From: Castor canadensis
Taxonomy: Eukaryota > Chordata > Mammalia > Rodentia > Castoridae
Assembly: GCF_047511655.1 (NCBI RefSeq)
Contig: NC_133396.1
Location: forward strand, 129,031,490-129,095,489
Reading direction: 5' to 3'
Length of the DNA stretch: 64,000 bases
A program made the position numbers and the translations under genes. The stretch's first letter is position 1. The number at the start of each line of letters is the position of its first letter. Below the pieces are notes generated by a model that was given only the letters and a program-made list of their open reading frames with translations, was not told where the DNA came from and did no database searches. Below are positions 45,554-56,420 of this stretch, piece by piece.

Positions 45554-46300
45554 TTCTTTTCTTGCCTGCCTATACCTGTCACTAGGCAGCAGGCTGAGTT
45601 TTCCCTCACCCTCACCCTTGGCCCAAAGCTCTGGGGTCCACACCGCTCTCTTATTTGGGATTCAACTTAAGTCATGCCTTAGAGTTTCTGCCTCAGTGTT
45701 CCGCCTGGCCTCACCATCCTGAGGGGCAATGGGGCCTCTGTACCCCTCCTAGCCCCCAAGCAAGTCCTGGAGGCAAGTTGTGATGGGTCATGGAGGGACA
45801 GTGGGAGGGTTGATGTGATGGGGGGGGGGTGTCCCAAAGCCAACTGTCTGACCATCTGGCTCAGCCAGAGTGGACAGGGACCAGAAGGCCAGAGCCCAGG
45901 CAGGACAGAGTATGAGTCCCTTTCTTGGAAGGGCTGTATCAGTCCTTGGCTCAGGATCCTGGTCCTGATGGAGGGCACAGTCTAAACCAGGCAGAAGGGT
46001 GATGTCACACCCACCCTGGGCTGCCCTCCCTACAGAATCCCAAGCACCTGGGTGCCTCCACGACACAGAGCAGGGGGGGGGGGGACCCAGGCCCCACCCA
46101 CGAGAGACTTACAAAGTACACGCAGTGGACTTGGGGTAGTGGGATGCCGAGGGGGTGGATGAGTATATTCTGAGATCCAGGGCAACTGGAAAGTCACGGA
46201 CGAGACTGGGAACCGTGGGAGGGAGGGGAACGAGCAGGTGGGGTCAGGGCCGGCTGAGCCTGGGCAACCAGAAGGAGGGCACAGGCCCTGGAGGCCGGGG

Positions 46301-46350
46301 CTAGTCCCGGAAGGCGGATAGCATGTGTCCGTAGAGATAGTGGGAGTGAG
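46301..46350 (-). CDS. PPFIA4: Liprin-alpha-4, terminal exon (end HSHYLYGHMLSAFRD)
   Basis: The acceptor TTCTTTAG on the - strand is followed by CTCACTCC. With one G carried from the exon ending at 46937, the frame reads AHSHYLYGHMLSAFRD and TAG (46301-46303). This matches the C-terminus that I remember for a liprin-alpha-4 form. It is used when the cassette exon at 46627-46734 is skipped, and becomes 3' UTR when the cassette is included. Confidence 0.88.
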
Positions 46351-46479
46351 CTAAAGAAAGAACAGACAGAGACAGGCAGCGCTGTGAGTCGGGCTCAGCC
46401 CTGGGAGCCGGGATGCAAGAAGTCTGTGGCATGCTCCCAACCTCAAGGCACCCCAGGCCACACGAAGCAGGAGGGCGAG

Positions 46480-47110
46480 CCGGGCAGTGCTGGCGAGCGA
46501 GCGAGCGAGCAAAGGAGCCAGCGAGCGGGGTTACAGCGGCAGGCAGGGCCAGGCCGGTGGCCGACGAGAGGCGTGGGGCCAAGGACCAGCAGCAGGGCAC
46601 CCGCGCCCCGGGCCTGGCCCACTTACCCCGAGCCGGGGGCGCACCCCCGCCAGACCCGGGGCAGGAGGGTGGGGGTCAGCAGGAGTAGGTCCGAACCGTG
46701 GAGGTCTCCAGTCTCTGCGCCCCCGCCGGCCCGGCTGGGAGGAGTCGGCAGCGCGGTAGAACACAGAGCGGGGTTAGTGCCCGCCCGCCCGCCCGCTGCA
46801 CCGCGGGGCTCCGCACGGCCTGCCCCGCAGCGCCCCCCACCGCAGACAGCCGTTAGTGCAGCACTGGCCTCGCCCGCTCCCCCGCCGGGCCGGGGATGCC
46901 AGGATCCGAGCCCCGCCCAGCTGGTCCCGCCCTCACCTTCCGGCATCATCTTCTTCGCCGGGGCCGGTGGGGGCTGCAGGGGCCCCAGCGTGGACACGCG
47001 GAAGCCCGCCGGGAGGGTCTCGGCCGAGGTGCCCAGCATGCCGCCGCTGTGGTGGTCCCGCGGGCGGAAGCGTTTCCTCCAGGAGGGTGCACGGCGGAAC
47101 ACCTTGTCTT
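46480..47110. other. Intragenic CpG island near the PPFIA4 3' end
   Basis: Very G+C-rich with many CpGs, the only such stretch in the window. It covers the cassette exon and the exon at 46937-47114. Long open frames here on both strands are a by-product of high GC. It might serve as a 3' intragenic promoter or simply reflect coding GC content. Confidence 0.7.
46627..46734 (-). CDS. PPFIA4: Liprin-alpha-4, alternative C-terminal cassette exon (end VRTYSC)
   Basis: On the - strand CTCCTCCCAG is followed by CCGGGCCGG. Joined in phase 1 to the exon ending at 46937, it reads AGPAGAQRLETSTVRTYSC and TGA (46676-46678). The exon continues to a strong donor CGGG/GTAAGT at 46627. VRTYSC is the PDZ-binding tail shared by other liprin-alphas, known to bind GRIP-family PDZ domains. 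The phase match, both splice sites and the tail together make chance unlikely. The stop lies 49 nt before the donor, just inside the usual nonsense-mediated-decay distance rule, so escape is plausible. Usage is not visible from DNA. Confidence 0.82.
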
Positions 47111-47114
47111 CCCC
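46937..47114 (-). CDS. PPFIA4: Liprin-alpha-4, penultimate constitutive exon
   Basis: The 178-nt exon between GTGCAG/GGGGAA and GAAG/GTGAGG reads GEDKVFRRAPSWRKRFRPRD, then GFRVSTLGPLQPPPAPAKKM and MPE. It follows SAM3 and is a basic, then Pro-rich linker; the FRRAPSWRKRF stretch is a liprin-alpha hallmark. It starts phase 0 and ends phase 1, so it can join either C-terminal exon. Confidence 0.93.
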
Positions 47115-47559
47115 CTGCACCATGGGGACACGTGGGAGATACGCGGGGGGAGGTACGGGGGGGGGGAGGTATGGGGGGAGGTAAGGGGCATGTTGTAATT
47201 GCGGTCCGCACTCCCTGCCTAGGGAGGACAGTCGTGGTTGGCTCGACGGTACTACTCCCGTCCCATAGGAAAGAAGGGAGCAAGGTCACTTCTTTCTAGC
47301 CCTCAGTGTTTCCATCTGTGGAATGAATCAGGTGAAGTGGATGGCTCCAAGGGGCCTGTGCGACTCTGAGCTCTGCTTCCCTGCCCACTCCAACCTCCCT
47401 AAACTGAGCCTGAGATGCCCCTGCTCTAGTATTCTTCTCAGCCTCCCCCAGGAAGTCGCAGGTAGCCCTACCCCCATAATGCTCTCCTGTCCTAGGGTCT
47501 CAGTAAGACTCTCATCCAGGCACATTGGAAGAGCACTGTGCCAGAGGTCAGGACATCTG

Positions 47560-47650
47560 GCCATATGACTAGCAATGTGACCTTGGGCAAGTTAGGTGAC
47601 TTCTCTGACTTCATTTCCTCTTTTGTAAAATGGAAATACCAACATCTGCC
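47560..47650 (+). repeat. MIR core fragment
   Basis: CAATGTGACCTTGGGCAAGT then CTCTTTTGTAAAATGGAAAT. Confidence 0.7.
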
Positions 47651-48999
47651 CCCATCCATTTCTCAGGCCACCTACCCCAAAGCATCAGCTAGAATGCACC
47701 CTGTGAGAGTGATGTGTCAGGAAGATGAAGAATCTGATGTGCTCCTCCTAAGGGCAAGGTGGGCAGCCCCCACCGTCTGCCTCTCACCAATGCCCACCAA
47801 GTCTCCAAAATCATGCTACCAAGGGGCACCACCAGGCCACAACTCTACAGGATGCTTACTACACAGGTCTCCCTTCTCTACCCCACAATGCTGCACCCAC
47901 CCAACTTTGCAGCCAGCCCTCATCTCCTTCCACCCCTGTGTTCTCACAACTACAAGGGCCCTAGGTGCAGGCAGAGTGATACCAGCAGGAATAGGAACAC
48001 AAACCCACTCCTATCTCCCCCTGTCCCCTAAGGATTTGTCGTCTGTGCCCTGTGGAGGCCAAATGCTCAGATCAATTCTTAGCACCAGGTACTTCTCTTT
48101 CATACCACTCGTCCAGTAGCATTTTTACATGAACTTAGGAGACTATTTCATTAATACTTTTCCCCCTTCCCCTTCCCTTGCCTTCTCACTCCCTCTCTAC
48201 TTTTACCCCTTTCACCTTCTCCCTCTTCCTCTCTCTCAAATTCTATGCTCCATGGGCAGAAACCATGATCTTTTTTCCAACCAGTACTCCCAAGTAGTGT
48301 CTGGGAATACCGTAGACATTCAGCAATTATTTGTTGAATGAATGGCAGTTGGCACCCTGTGCAGGAGTCTCATTCCTGAGTTTAGCAGGAACATTGCTCA
48401 TCACTGCTATCTTCCCCTTAACCTAGCCCAGAGCCCTATCCTTCACCCTCCACTGCCACCTTTGCCAACCCTGAGGACTTGCTTCTGTGTCCTCCTCTAC
48501 CCACTAAGAGGCACATGTTCTTCCTGTCACTCCTCATTTCCTTTGAGTTCAGATCTCCATGTAGAGGGAAACCTAGAAGCAGCCTTTCAGAGCCTTAATG
48601 CTTGAGAGGGGGAACAAAGAACTGGCAGGACTAATTGTAAGAGACAGCTCTAGATAGCCCATGAAGTGCCAGATGGCTGTGCTGGAGGTAACCTCCCTGG
48701 ATCTTCCTGAAGTCTCCTGGGCTTCTCCCCAGCCCGGCCCCCTTCACCAGTCTCCCCTTACTCCCACCACCAGGCTTCTACTTTAAGCTTCCTGGAAGAA
48801 CCAGTGCTCTCTCATCTCACATCTAATGCAGCCCAGACTCCCCAGTGTGCTGCCCCATGATAGCACCCACTCCACCCAATAGCTTCACCCTAAGGTGGGA
48901 AGCCCCCAAGACTGGCTGTCACAGTCAACTTCCAGGATGCAGAAGCTAATGGGAGAATTAACTCTACAAGCAGACCTACATGTGCTCCAGACTTGCTCT

Positions 49000-49185
49000 G
49001 CCACACACTGGCTCTGGGGCAGCAGTAAGGTACTTCTTTAAGATTTGATTTATTATCCTCATCTGCATGATGTGGATAATAACTTGCCCCATAGATGACT
49101 GTGAACACAAAAGGTAACACCTGTTGCCAATGAACCACCATGTCTGGCCCATCCCTGGCACAGAGCAGGAAATTCAAAGAATATT
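49000..49185 (-). repeat. MIR fragment, antisense
   Basis: ATTTATTATCCTCATCTGCA and CATCCCTGGCACAGAGCAGG read as MIR in reverse and mixed order; moderately diverged. Confidence 0.5.
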
Positions 49186-49333
49186 TTTCCAGAGAGCAAC
49201 AAAGAAAGCTATGATCCTAGGAATGTAGACACTTAGTAGTAGGGTCAATATCACAGTGGTATTAGAAGAACTAAGGAATGTGAAAGTGAAGACAGCTGGG
49301 GGAGTCTGAGTTTATTTCCTCAGTTGGAATACA

Positions 49334-49342
49334 AACACACAC

Positions 49343-49373
<31 letters not shown>

Positions 49374-49375
49374 CC
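49334..49375. repeat. (CA)n microsatellite
   Basis: About 42 bp CA run with CATA interruptions. Confidence 0.93.
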
Positions 49376-50409
49376 CCAACTTCAAGGTACCTCTGAAAAC
49401 AAAGCTCCACAAATTCTATGTATTCTTGGTTATGTCCTGTCTACTGAGACACAGCAATTGTTCTACAAAGGTGGTTTTTAGCCCTGTTAGACCCAACTAA
49501 GAAACAATGATTGATTGAAGATAGAGAAGCTAAAAATAAACAGAGCCTGGGCTCTTTTTTAACTTGCTTGGAGCCAAATCAGCTAAGGCAGACATGACTG
49601 GCAAGGGCAGGCAAGGTTGGTGACAGGAAAGTGAGTAGGGAAGAGGAAATGGAGAGAAGGCAGCAGGCTGGGCTGTGGCCTCAGGGAACAGGTGACCTTA
49701 GGTAGGCATCTCTTAGGGTACCATGATGGCTCAGGGTGTCAGGGTCTTTTCTGAACCCAAGAGGAAGACAAAAGACTATTTCTGCAGACCAGGAGGGCAG
49801 AGAGAGGACAGCTTTAACATGGCATGATGGTAAAGAGAGTAAAGCTAGAGAGAGCTGGAATGATCAAAGCCTGAGCTGTGTGTTTAGCCATGTCTGACTA
49901 TACTGAGGAGTAGAGAGCAGAGAGCAGAGCTGTCACTCAGCACCTCAGAGATACTCAGAACATCTATCCCCAAACACCACACTACCAGGCAGCGGGCTGC
50001 AGTCCCACTGAGCAGATGGAGATATGGCTGTTGGCACTGAAAAAATGGGGTCTGAGAGACAAAAACAAAGCTATGACCCAAAGATGTGGCCTCTAGGGAA
50101 AACTTTGATCCTGCATGGGTACGAGGGCCAGGCCCAGAGTTGAAACATACAGGGATCTTTGCTTTTAAATCAGAAAGGAGTTTCATGGAGACTTCTCCAC
50201 AGCCATTGCTGACCAAAGACAATCCCAGCTGAGCCTGGCTGACTTCCCCAACCTCTAAAAGCACCCCCATCCCTCTGGCTCTCCTCCCTGAGGCAAATGC
50301 ACTGATCATCAGCCCAGGCAGGCAGAACTTATGAACCTGTCAATCCATCCAACCAACGATGATCAAATCCTCAAGGTCCCCAATTCATGGCCAGGTACCA
50401 GGTACTCAC

Positions 50410-50478
50410 ATCATCCAGCTTCCGGTCTGTACCCAAGGCCAACAGGTTATTGAACTCTCTCTCCATCACCTGGCGGGC
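50410..50478 (-). CDS. PPFIA4: Liprin-alpha-4, end of SAM3
   Basis: The 69-nt phase-0 exon between CTCCAG/GCCCGC and GAT/GTGAGT reads ARQVMEREFNNLLALGTDRK and LDD. It completes the third SAM domain after the exon at 53319-53494. Confidence 0.95.
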
Positions 50479-50737
50479 CTGGAGGCCACAAGTCAAAAGA
50501 GGGAAAGGTGAGAGGGCTGTGATTAATGACCTTTATGGCATCTTCCACCTGTTTCCTAGGGTCCAAGGGCAGAGACGGCACAGGGAGTTAGTGCACTTAG
50601 CCTAATCAAAACCTCACACACCTTCCTGAGGCTACTTCTTCAAGCAAACCTCTAACAGTGTCCTATGGAAAGTGAAAATGTTAATCTCAGAATTCTTTTT
50701 TACAGTGAAAATTACAAAACATATTGTCATTTTCTTT

Positions 50738-50822
50738 TTTTGTTTGTTTTTTTTTATTTCTTTTATGCATACAATGTTTGAGTTATTTCTCCCCCCTTCC
50801 CCCCCGCCCCCTCCCTGTCATT
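50738..50822 (-). repeat. LINE-1 3'-end-like G-rich repeat, antisense
   Basis: Reverse complement: G-rich tract, GGGAGAAATAACTCAAACAT, TTGTATGCATAAAAG and an A-rich end, matching 4066-4145 and 31408-31545. Confidence 0.6.
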
Positions 50823-51121
50823 TTCTTTAAAAAAAAAAAGAGTACAGAACACAAGAATGGACAGACTTTATCTGTAAGACAAAACCTACATTTTTTCTCA
50901 GTAAGAAAAGAACCATAGCTGCCCACCCTTTAATGAGGGCTGGGGGTGGGAAATAAGCATGTAGACCATGGGTAACCAAAACTTGTGGATTAGATAAATG
51001 TATCTGACAAGATTCCACATTTCAAACTTAAGCTATGGATTCCGGTGGTCCAGGGCCACATGGCACCCGGAGGCTTTCTCTAGGTCTCCCAGAAATTAAC
51101 TCATTAAGAAAAATGTCACAG

Positions 51122-51208
51122 AGCTGGAGGTATGGTTCAAGTGGTACAGTACGTGCCTAGCAAGCATGAGGCCCTAAGTTCAAACCCTGGTACTGAAAAT
51201 AAGAATAA
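51122..51208 (+). mobile_element. tRNA-like SINE
   Basis: GGTATGGTTCAAGTGGTACA and AAGTTCAAACCCTGGTACTG in the PPFIA4 intron. Confidence 0.82.
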
Positions 51209-51265
51209 TACTGCCAAAACAGGAAGGTTTTCAAAACTTTCTGGCACCAGATATTTTCACCATTT

Positions 51266-51345
51266 TTTTTTTTAAGATACTGGAGATCGAATCGAGGACC
51301 TTGTACATGCTAGGCAAACACTCTACTACATAAGCCATTTTAAGT
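51266..51345 (-). mobile_element. tRNA-like (ID-type) SINE, antisense
   Basis: A T-run then ACTGGAGATCGAATCGAGGA. Confidence 0.7.
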
Positions 51346-51671
51346 GAAGAGGTCAGATTCTATTTCCCACAATTGCTAAATGAACAGGTCAGGAAAATAA
51401 GAAAGATTAGAAATTGATAGGAAGGTGTCCTTGCTATGATTTATAGAATTATTGCTATCCACAAAAACTGAATGCATTTTGAGGTAGGAAGTAAAGGAAA
51501 GAGAAAAGCGCATTTCCAGATGAAAAATACTAACTGTAGAATTCTATCAGGATAATCTTTGTCTCCACATAACATTTTTACAAATGATCTGAAAGGAAAA
51601 GCACAGTAAATTTTCCAAGTATACAATGACACCACTCCTCTGAATAGTGAAGTGAAAGGTGAAGTGGAGGC

Positions 51672-51893
51672 CATGTGCTGGTGGCTCACACCTGCAATCC
51701 TAGCTACTTAGGAGGCTGAGATTGGGAGGATCATGGTTCAAGGCCAGTATGGGCAAATAGTTCATTAGACCCCCATCTCTAAAATAAACAGAGCAATATG
51801 GACTGGAGGTGTGGCTCAAGTGGTAGACTTCCTGCTTTGCAAGCACAAAGCCCTGAGTTTAAACCAAAAAATTTTTTTAAAAAAAGGGAAGTG
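51672..51893 (+). mobile_element. B1-like plus tRNA-like SINE
   Basis: TGCTGGTGGCTCACACCTGC, then AGGTGTGGCTCAAGTGGTAG, with an A/T-rich tail. Confidence 0.85.
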
Positions 51894-51927
51894 AAGAGGT
51901 ATCAACTTCAGAAACATCTTGAAGAGA

Positions 51928-52115
51928 AGCCAGGCACTGGTGGCTCATCCTTACAATCCTAGCTACTCAGGAGACAGAGATCAGGAAGATCTTGGTTTGA
52001 AGCCAAGGGCTAAAAGAGTGGTTCAAGTGATAGAGTCCCTGCATAGCAAATGTGAGGCCCTGAGTTCAAACTCCAGTACCAGTACCACCAAAAAAAAAAA
52101 AAAAAAGAGAGAGAG
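51928..52115 (+). mobile_element. B1-like plus tRNA-like SINE, second copy
   Basis: GCCAGGCACTGGTGGCTCAT, then GTGGTTCAAGTGATAGAGTC, with an A-run extending into a GA run. Confidence 0.85.
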
Positions 52116-53318
52116 AGAAAGAAACACCTCAAGGAATTGTGTGATGGTATGATGGAGCAAATGAGGTACAACTTGCATTCAGGGGGAAATCCAAACTGTT
52201 CTTAGAGAAGAGGGAATCCATGCTGTCCATTCTGACTGGCTAGGAGGGGTCATTGCAGAGACTCTATAGGACACACTGGCCCTGTGTGTTGCCCTCACCC
52301 CCAGGGCCAACACAACACCCAAAACTAGGAGGCAACACAACACAGCTCTACCTTCCCTCAAGCTAAAACGTGTCTGCTCCCAGAATAGCCCAGGCAGCCC
52401 TGCTGGCTGAATTTCAAAAGCAATCTGACAGCTGCAAACAGTCCAGACAAAGGCAGCTAAAATGATCAGGGACAGAGGCGAGAGAGTCTACATGAGGGAA
52501 GGCTAAAAGAATTAAGACCACTCTGTCTGGAGAGACAAAGGCTTGGGCCCAGAAGCAAATATAATCAGAGTTTATGAAATTCACAGTTCGCACAAAGGTG
52601 AGAACTGGTTACATCCAAACATCCTTACCAAACCTAAATTATGAGAAGGCCGTTCCTTCCCCCAGGGAGAGCCTGAAGGGGCTTATTTAGGACAAATAAA
52701 ATTAGGAAGTACTTTATATAACTGTTAGTACTTGTAGAATCCATTACCCACAGGAAGTTAGAAAGGCCAAAAGTATAAATAGGTTCAAGAGAATTTAGAT
52801 ATATTCTTGGATGACAGCTCCATTATAATTATGAAATGTAATTTAAGGAGATGTCTAATCTTTTGAGCTGTTGACAGGCAGACAAAGCGCTGGTGTGGAG
52901 AGGCTCTGGGCTCTGCTATCTGGTATATTTAGTTTTGTGAAGCCTTGGGGGCCCATGAGCAGATCCCTAGGGAGGCAGACCAGAGATATGGGTTCTCTGG
53001 TGCCTGTGGGCCTCAGGTCTAAGAAAAGTTAGGTCAGAGAAGCAGGATAAGGAACAGGAAGGTGCTGAGTCTCAGCTATGTAACTGAATTGGAAGGAGAT
53101 GCAGGAACCCAGAGCAATGTAGTGAAGAATCTGTTATCTCTGCCTCTGAGGGACTTTAGCTATGCATAGGGACCACGTTTGGAGGTTTGAGGACATTGTA
53201 ATCCCATTTGGGACAGGCTCCAAAAAAGTCCCGCACCCCACACACAGAGAGACAAATCCCTAAGCTTGGAGAGGAAGGGAAAGGGAGACAGAGACATACT
53301 AATTAAAGGGTTGCCCAC
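52116..53318 (-). other. PPFIA4: PPFIA4 intron, remainder
   Basis: Unique-looking intronic DNA between the SINE cluster and the SAM3 exon; no exon or repeat is recognised. Confidence 0.6.
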
Positions 53319-53494
53319 CTGGGTGTTCTGCGTGGGGATCTGGAGAACCAAGGCCAGAGTGTTATGGTCGAAGTTCTCATCCAAGGCCAGCAGGGCGCCA
53401 TGCACACCACTCTCATGCAGGTTTCCTGCATAGTCCCGAAGCCCAATAGATTGGACCCAATGAACCACCTGGTCGTTGGTCCAGACCAGCACAT
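53319..53494 (-). CDS. PPFIA4: Liprin-alpha-4, SAM3 main exon
   Basis: The 176-nt exon between TTTCAG/ATGTGC and CCAG/GTGGGC reads [40 protein letters not shown] and [19 protein letters not shown]. This is the third sterile alpha motif of liprin-alpha. SAM repeats mediate binding to LAR-type receptor phosphatases and other synaptic scaffold partners. The first Asp codon is shared with the exon at 54086-54183. Confidence 0.97.
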
Positions 53495-54085
53495 CTGAAA
53501 GAAAGAGGAAAAAAGGTGCAAAAGAGACAGCAGGTTAGACCTAGATCAAGGTCTAGGTAGAGTTCCCTATACCCAAAGTCCCAGTGACCCTGCTCTTAGC
53601 TCCCACCCCTCTTCTTCCCACATCCTTCTGTCTTCCCTGGCACCTGGGCTCCTGCAGAACCAGCCCCACCTGGCTCCATCCCCGCCAGCCCACAAGATTC
53701 AGGATAAGGCCAATAGGCACCCAGTTTTCTCCTCAGAGCCACTGCACAGGTCATTCTCCCTCCCCAAGCCAGAATTCCCTCCACTTTAAGTCTTTTAAAA
53801 TCTGAGGGCACCAATCTACAGCACTGTCCCAGGACTTCATCTCACTTGTCTGGTTGGTGGCCACTGTCTGGTGGTGCAGGGAGAGGTATCACAGGGAACT
53901 GGGCAAGGACTATTTCTCCTTTATCAGACTGAGAGCTCCTAAAGCAGTTGGACTATATCTTCCCTCTGATTTGGAGCTCCCCTGAAGTTCAGAATGTCTC
54001 CTTTCCATTCAGCCCAAGGAGCAATGAGAGAGGCAGGCTACTCCGCACCCTTTCTGCAGAGGGCCACCAGGCCTGACCGGCTTAC

Positions 54086-54183
54086 CCTTGATGTCATGCT
54101 GGCTGTCCTCCCGCCTCTTCTCCAACTCCTTCCGGTCATAATTCAGTCTCTTCAGACACATGATGCCATACTGAAGACTGGTT
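54086..54183 (-). CDS. PPFIA4: Liprin-alpha-4, SAM2-SAM3 linker exon
   Basis: The 98-nt exon between CTGCAG/AACCAG and AAGG/GTAAGC reads [20 protein letters not shown] and [12 protein letters not shown]. It completes the end of SAM2 and gives the charged helix before SAM3. Phases at both ends fit the neighbouring exons. Confidence 0.95.
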
Positions 54184-55194
54184 CTGCAGGCACACAGCCC
54201 CCTGAGCCCAGCCTCAGCAGGGCCTTATTTCCACCCACTGGACCCACATCCCATACCAGACACAACAGGTCTAAACCCACTGCTCTAGCACACAGAGGAC
54301 CCCAGCTACCTCATGCACTTCCTGCTGCCCAGGGTTTGCACATGATCCATCATCCCCAATCCACCTCACACTCTCAATATCCCTTCCCTTGGTCTAAATG
54401 CTTTTCTTAGCACTTTTAATCTATTAGCTCCTTAACTGACATTCCAGGTTAGAATGTAAACTCCTTAAGGGCAGAGGACTCTATTTTGTTCACTAATCTG
54501 AAACTCTAGCACATCATAAGCACTCTATAAGTGCTCAATTAATTAAATGGGATAATTCACATAAATTACTAAGAGTGCTTAAATGTCACAGTAAGCACTA
54601 AATGAAGAGCTAAGCCAGGCTGAGAACCAGATTCTGTGGATTAGAAAGGACCCCAGAGCCATGAGTCTGAGATTTTCCTAAAGCAGGAGTCATCTGTAGC
54701 ACCCTCCAGAACAGTCAGAAGTCAGTACGTGAACCCTTCCAGTCACAGGGAACTCAAGGCAGCCCATTGCACCCTGGGAGAACTATAGGGCTCCTGCTTC
54801 ACTTGAAATTGCTTTGTCCCCTTCAGCCTTTCTGGGGTTTTCTATCCATGGAGGAACAGAGGAGAGGGTCCCTTTCAACTCTAATTGCTTTTGACTCTGT
54901 TATTGAAGTCATTGCTTTGTGAGATTAAATTATGCAGTCACTCTCTCCTTCTCTCCCCTCAGTTCTACCCTGGAAGCCCTTCTATCCAGAACAATTGTGG
55001 CTCAGAGACACCATTTATAGGAACCCTTTTCTGGCACAAGCCACACACTTATTGACCAAGCCATTGATTTAAGCCTCAGTCTACTATGGAGGAGTATCAG
55101 CACACACAGTGCATGATGGGAAATACCCCTGCCTAATTTCAATCTCACTAGAATTCTTAGTATAGTTCCTATGACTTTCAAAGATGCTGCACAG

Positions 55195-55360
55195 CATAAC
55201 AAAAATGTAAAGGTCTGAATGCCAGCCTGGCCACTTTCTAGCAAAGGAGCACTGAGCATCTGTGAGACAAGGTCCTACTTCTCTTGCAGGGCCATGGAGA
55301 GGATTAAATGGAGGGGCTCAACTACCCCTGGAGCATCACAGGCACTCAGAAAAAGGGCCA
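55195..55360 (+). repeat. MIR-like fragment
   Basis: AAAGGTCTGAATGCCAGCCT, then CATGGAGAGGATTAAATGGA and ACAGGCACTCAG. Confidence 0.5.
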
Positions 55361-55464
55361 CTATTAGGTTGATGGTTTTGATTATTGTGTGGGGAGGGGG
55401 GGGTTCTACCCAAACAGGAGCTCCTCAGAAAACTATTCCACAGAATACCCTGATCCGAGGGAAA

Positions 55465-55590
55465 GCACGGAGTTGGGTGTCAAGACACAGGGTTTAAGCC
55501 CATTCTTCCACCACTTGGCTGAGTTACCTGGTGAAACTCAACCTCTATTGGACTTGTTTGCTCTGTCTGTATAAAATAAGTGGTCTTAAA
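55465..55590 (+). repeat. MIR fragment
   Basis: CCACTTGGCTGAGTTACCTG, then CTGTCTGTATAAAATAAGTG. Confidence 0.55.
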
Positions 55591-55686
55591 CATTCTTTTT
55601 TTATCATAAAATGCATGACTTAAAATAATCTGTCACAGCTGAAGAACAAGCTTATGAAAAATACTAAGTGGAATAAAAGCAGGTAG

Positions 55687-55880
55687 GGCCAGGTGCTGGT
55701 GGCTCATTCCTATAATCCTAGCTACTCAGGAGGCAGAGATCATGATAGTGATTCCCAGCCCCAGGCAAATAGTGCAGGAGACCCTATCTCAAAAATACCC
55801 AACAGAATGGCTCAAGTGGTAGAGCACCTGCCTAGCAAGCAGGAGGCCCTGAGTTCAAACCCCAGTACTACCAAAAAAAA
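55687..55880 (+). mobile_element. B1-like plus tRNA-like SINE
   Basis: GGCCAGGTGCTGGTGGCTCA, then ATGGCTCAAGTGGTAGAGCA and an A-run. Among the best-preserved copies in the window. Confidence 0.88.
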
Positions 55881-56284
55881 AAAAGCAGGTAGGGCACTGC
55901 TGTATGGACATGCTTCAGAACTCCAAAGCACTGAAAGTCAGTCAGAGCTGATCCAGAACCATGTGGAAGGCTGGCTGGTTTCTCTCTCAGCTCGAGGTAA
56001 GGGGCCATGGGAGGACTTCCACAGTGTTGGTGAGGCTGCTGGCCTGTGCCAGCAGCCCAGGCCCATCCTGGCTTGGAGAAGGACTCACCCTTCTCCCCAG
56101 CCCTATTAATCACCAAGGAGGGGACAGGTGCAGCTGGGCCTGGCAGCCTCCCAGGCAGAGACAAAAGATATCTTTTCAGCCCCAATGACAGGAGAGGGTG
56201 GAGAGGCCACAGGCCTCCCTCTCAAGTCAGTCCTCACAAGTTGTGTTGGGGTCAGGAAGGGTCAGGATAGGAGTTTCTGTGGTG

Positions 56285-56420
56285 TGGTGGGCAGAGCACA
56301 GAACTTGAGTCCACAGACTTTATTCCACCTACACTTGCCAATCATTCCCAAGTGACCGTGGGCTATTGCTTCCTCCCTATGTCTCAGTTTCCTCACCCAT
56401 GAAAATCAGAGGCAACTAGA
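56285..56420 (+). repeat. MIR fragment
   Basis: CATTCCCAAGTGACCGTGGG, then TGTCTCAGTTTCCTCACCCA. Confidence 0.6.

Larger units (their letters stand above)
44040..46300 (-). other. PPFIA4: PPFIA4 3' untranslated region (inferred extent)
   Basis: It runs from the stop codon of the terminal exon. Two candidate AATAAA signals on the - strand are at 44532-44537 and 44057-44062; the second is followed by U-rich sequence. The region holds a CT microsatellite and G-runs (45822-45829, 46071-46083). Which signal is used cannot be decided from sequence. Confidence 0.45.
47115..50409 (-). other. PPFIA4: PPFIA4 intron
   Basis: Contains a G-rich tract (47149-47184), MIR relics at 47560-47650 and 49000-49180, and a CA microsatellite at 49334-49375. 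No further exon is recognised; the 193-codon open frame at 47538-48119 (+ strand) has no recognisable domain. Confidence 0.8.

Noticed and set aside
46384-47299. Long open frames on both strands (up to 266 codons) near the PPFIA4 3' end
   Set aside because: High GC content removes stop codons. The frames conflict with the clearly assigned PPFIA4 exons and show no domain.
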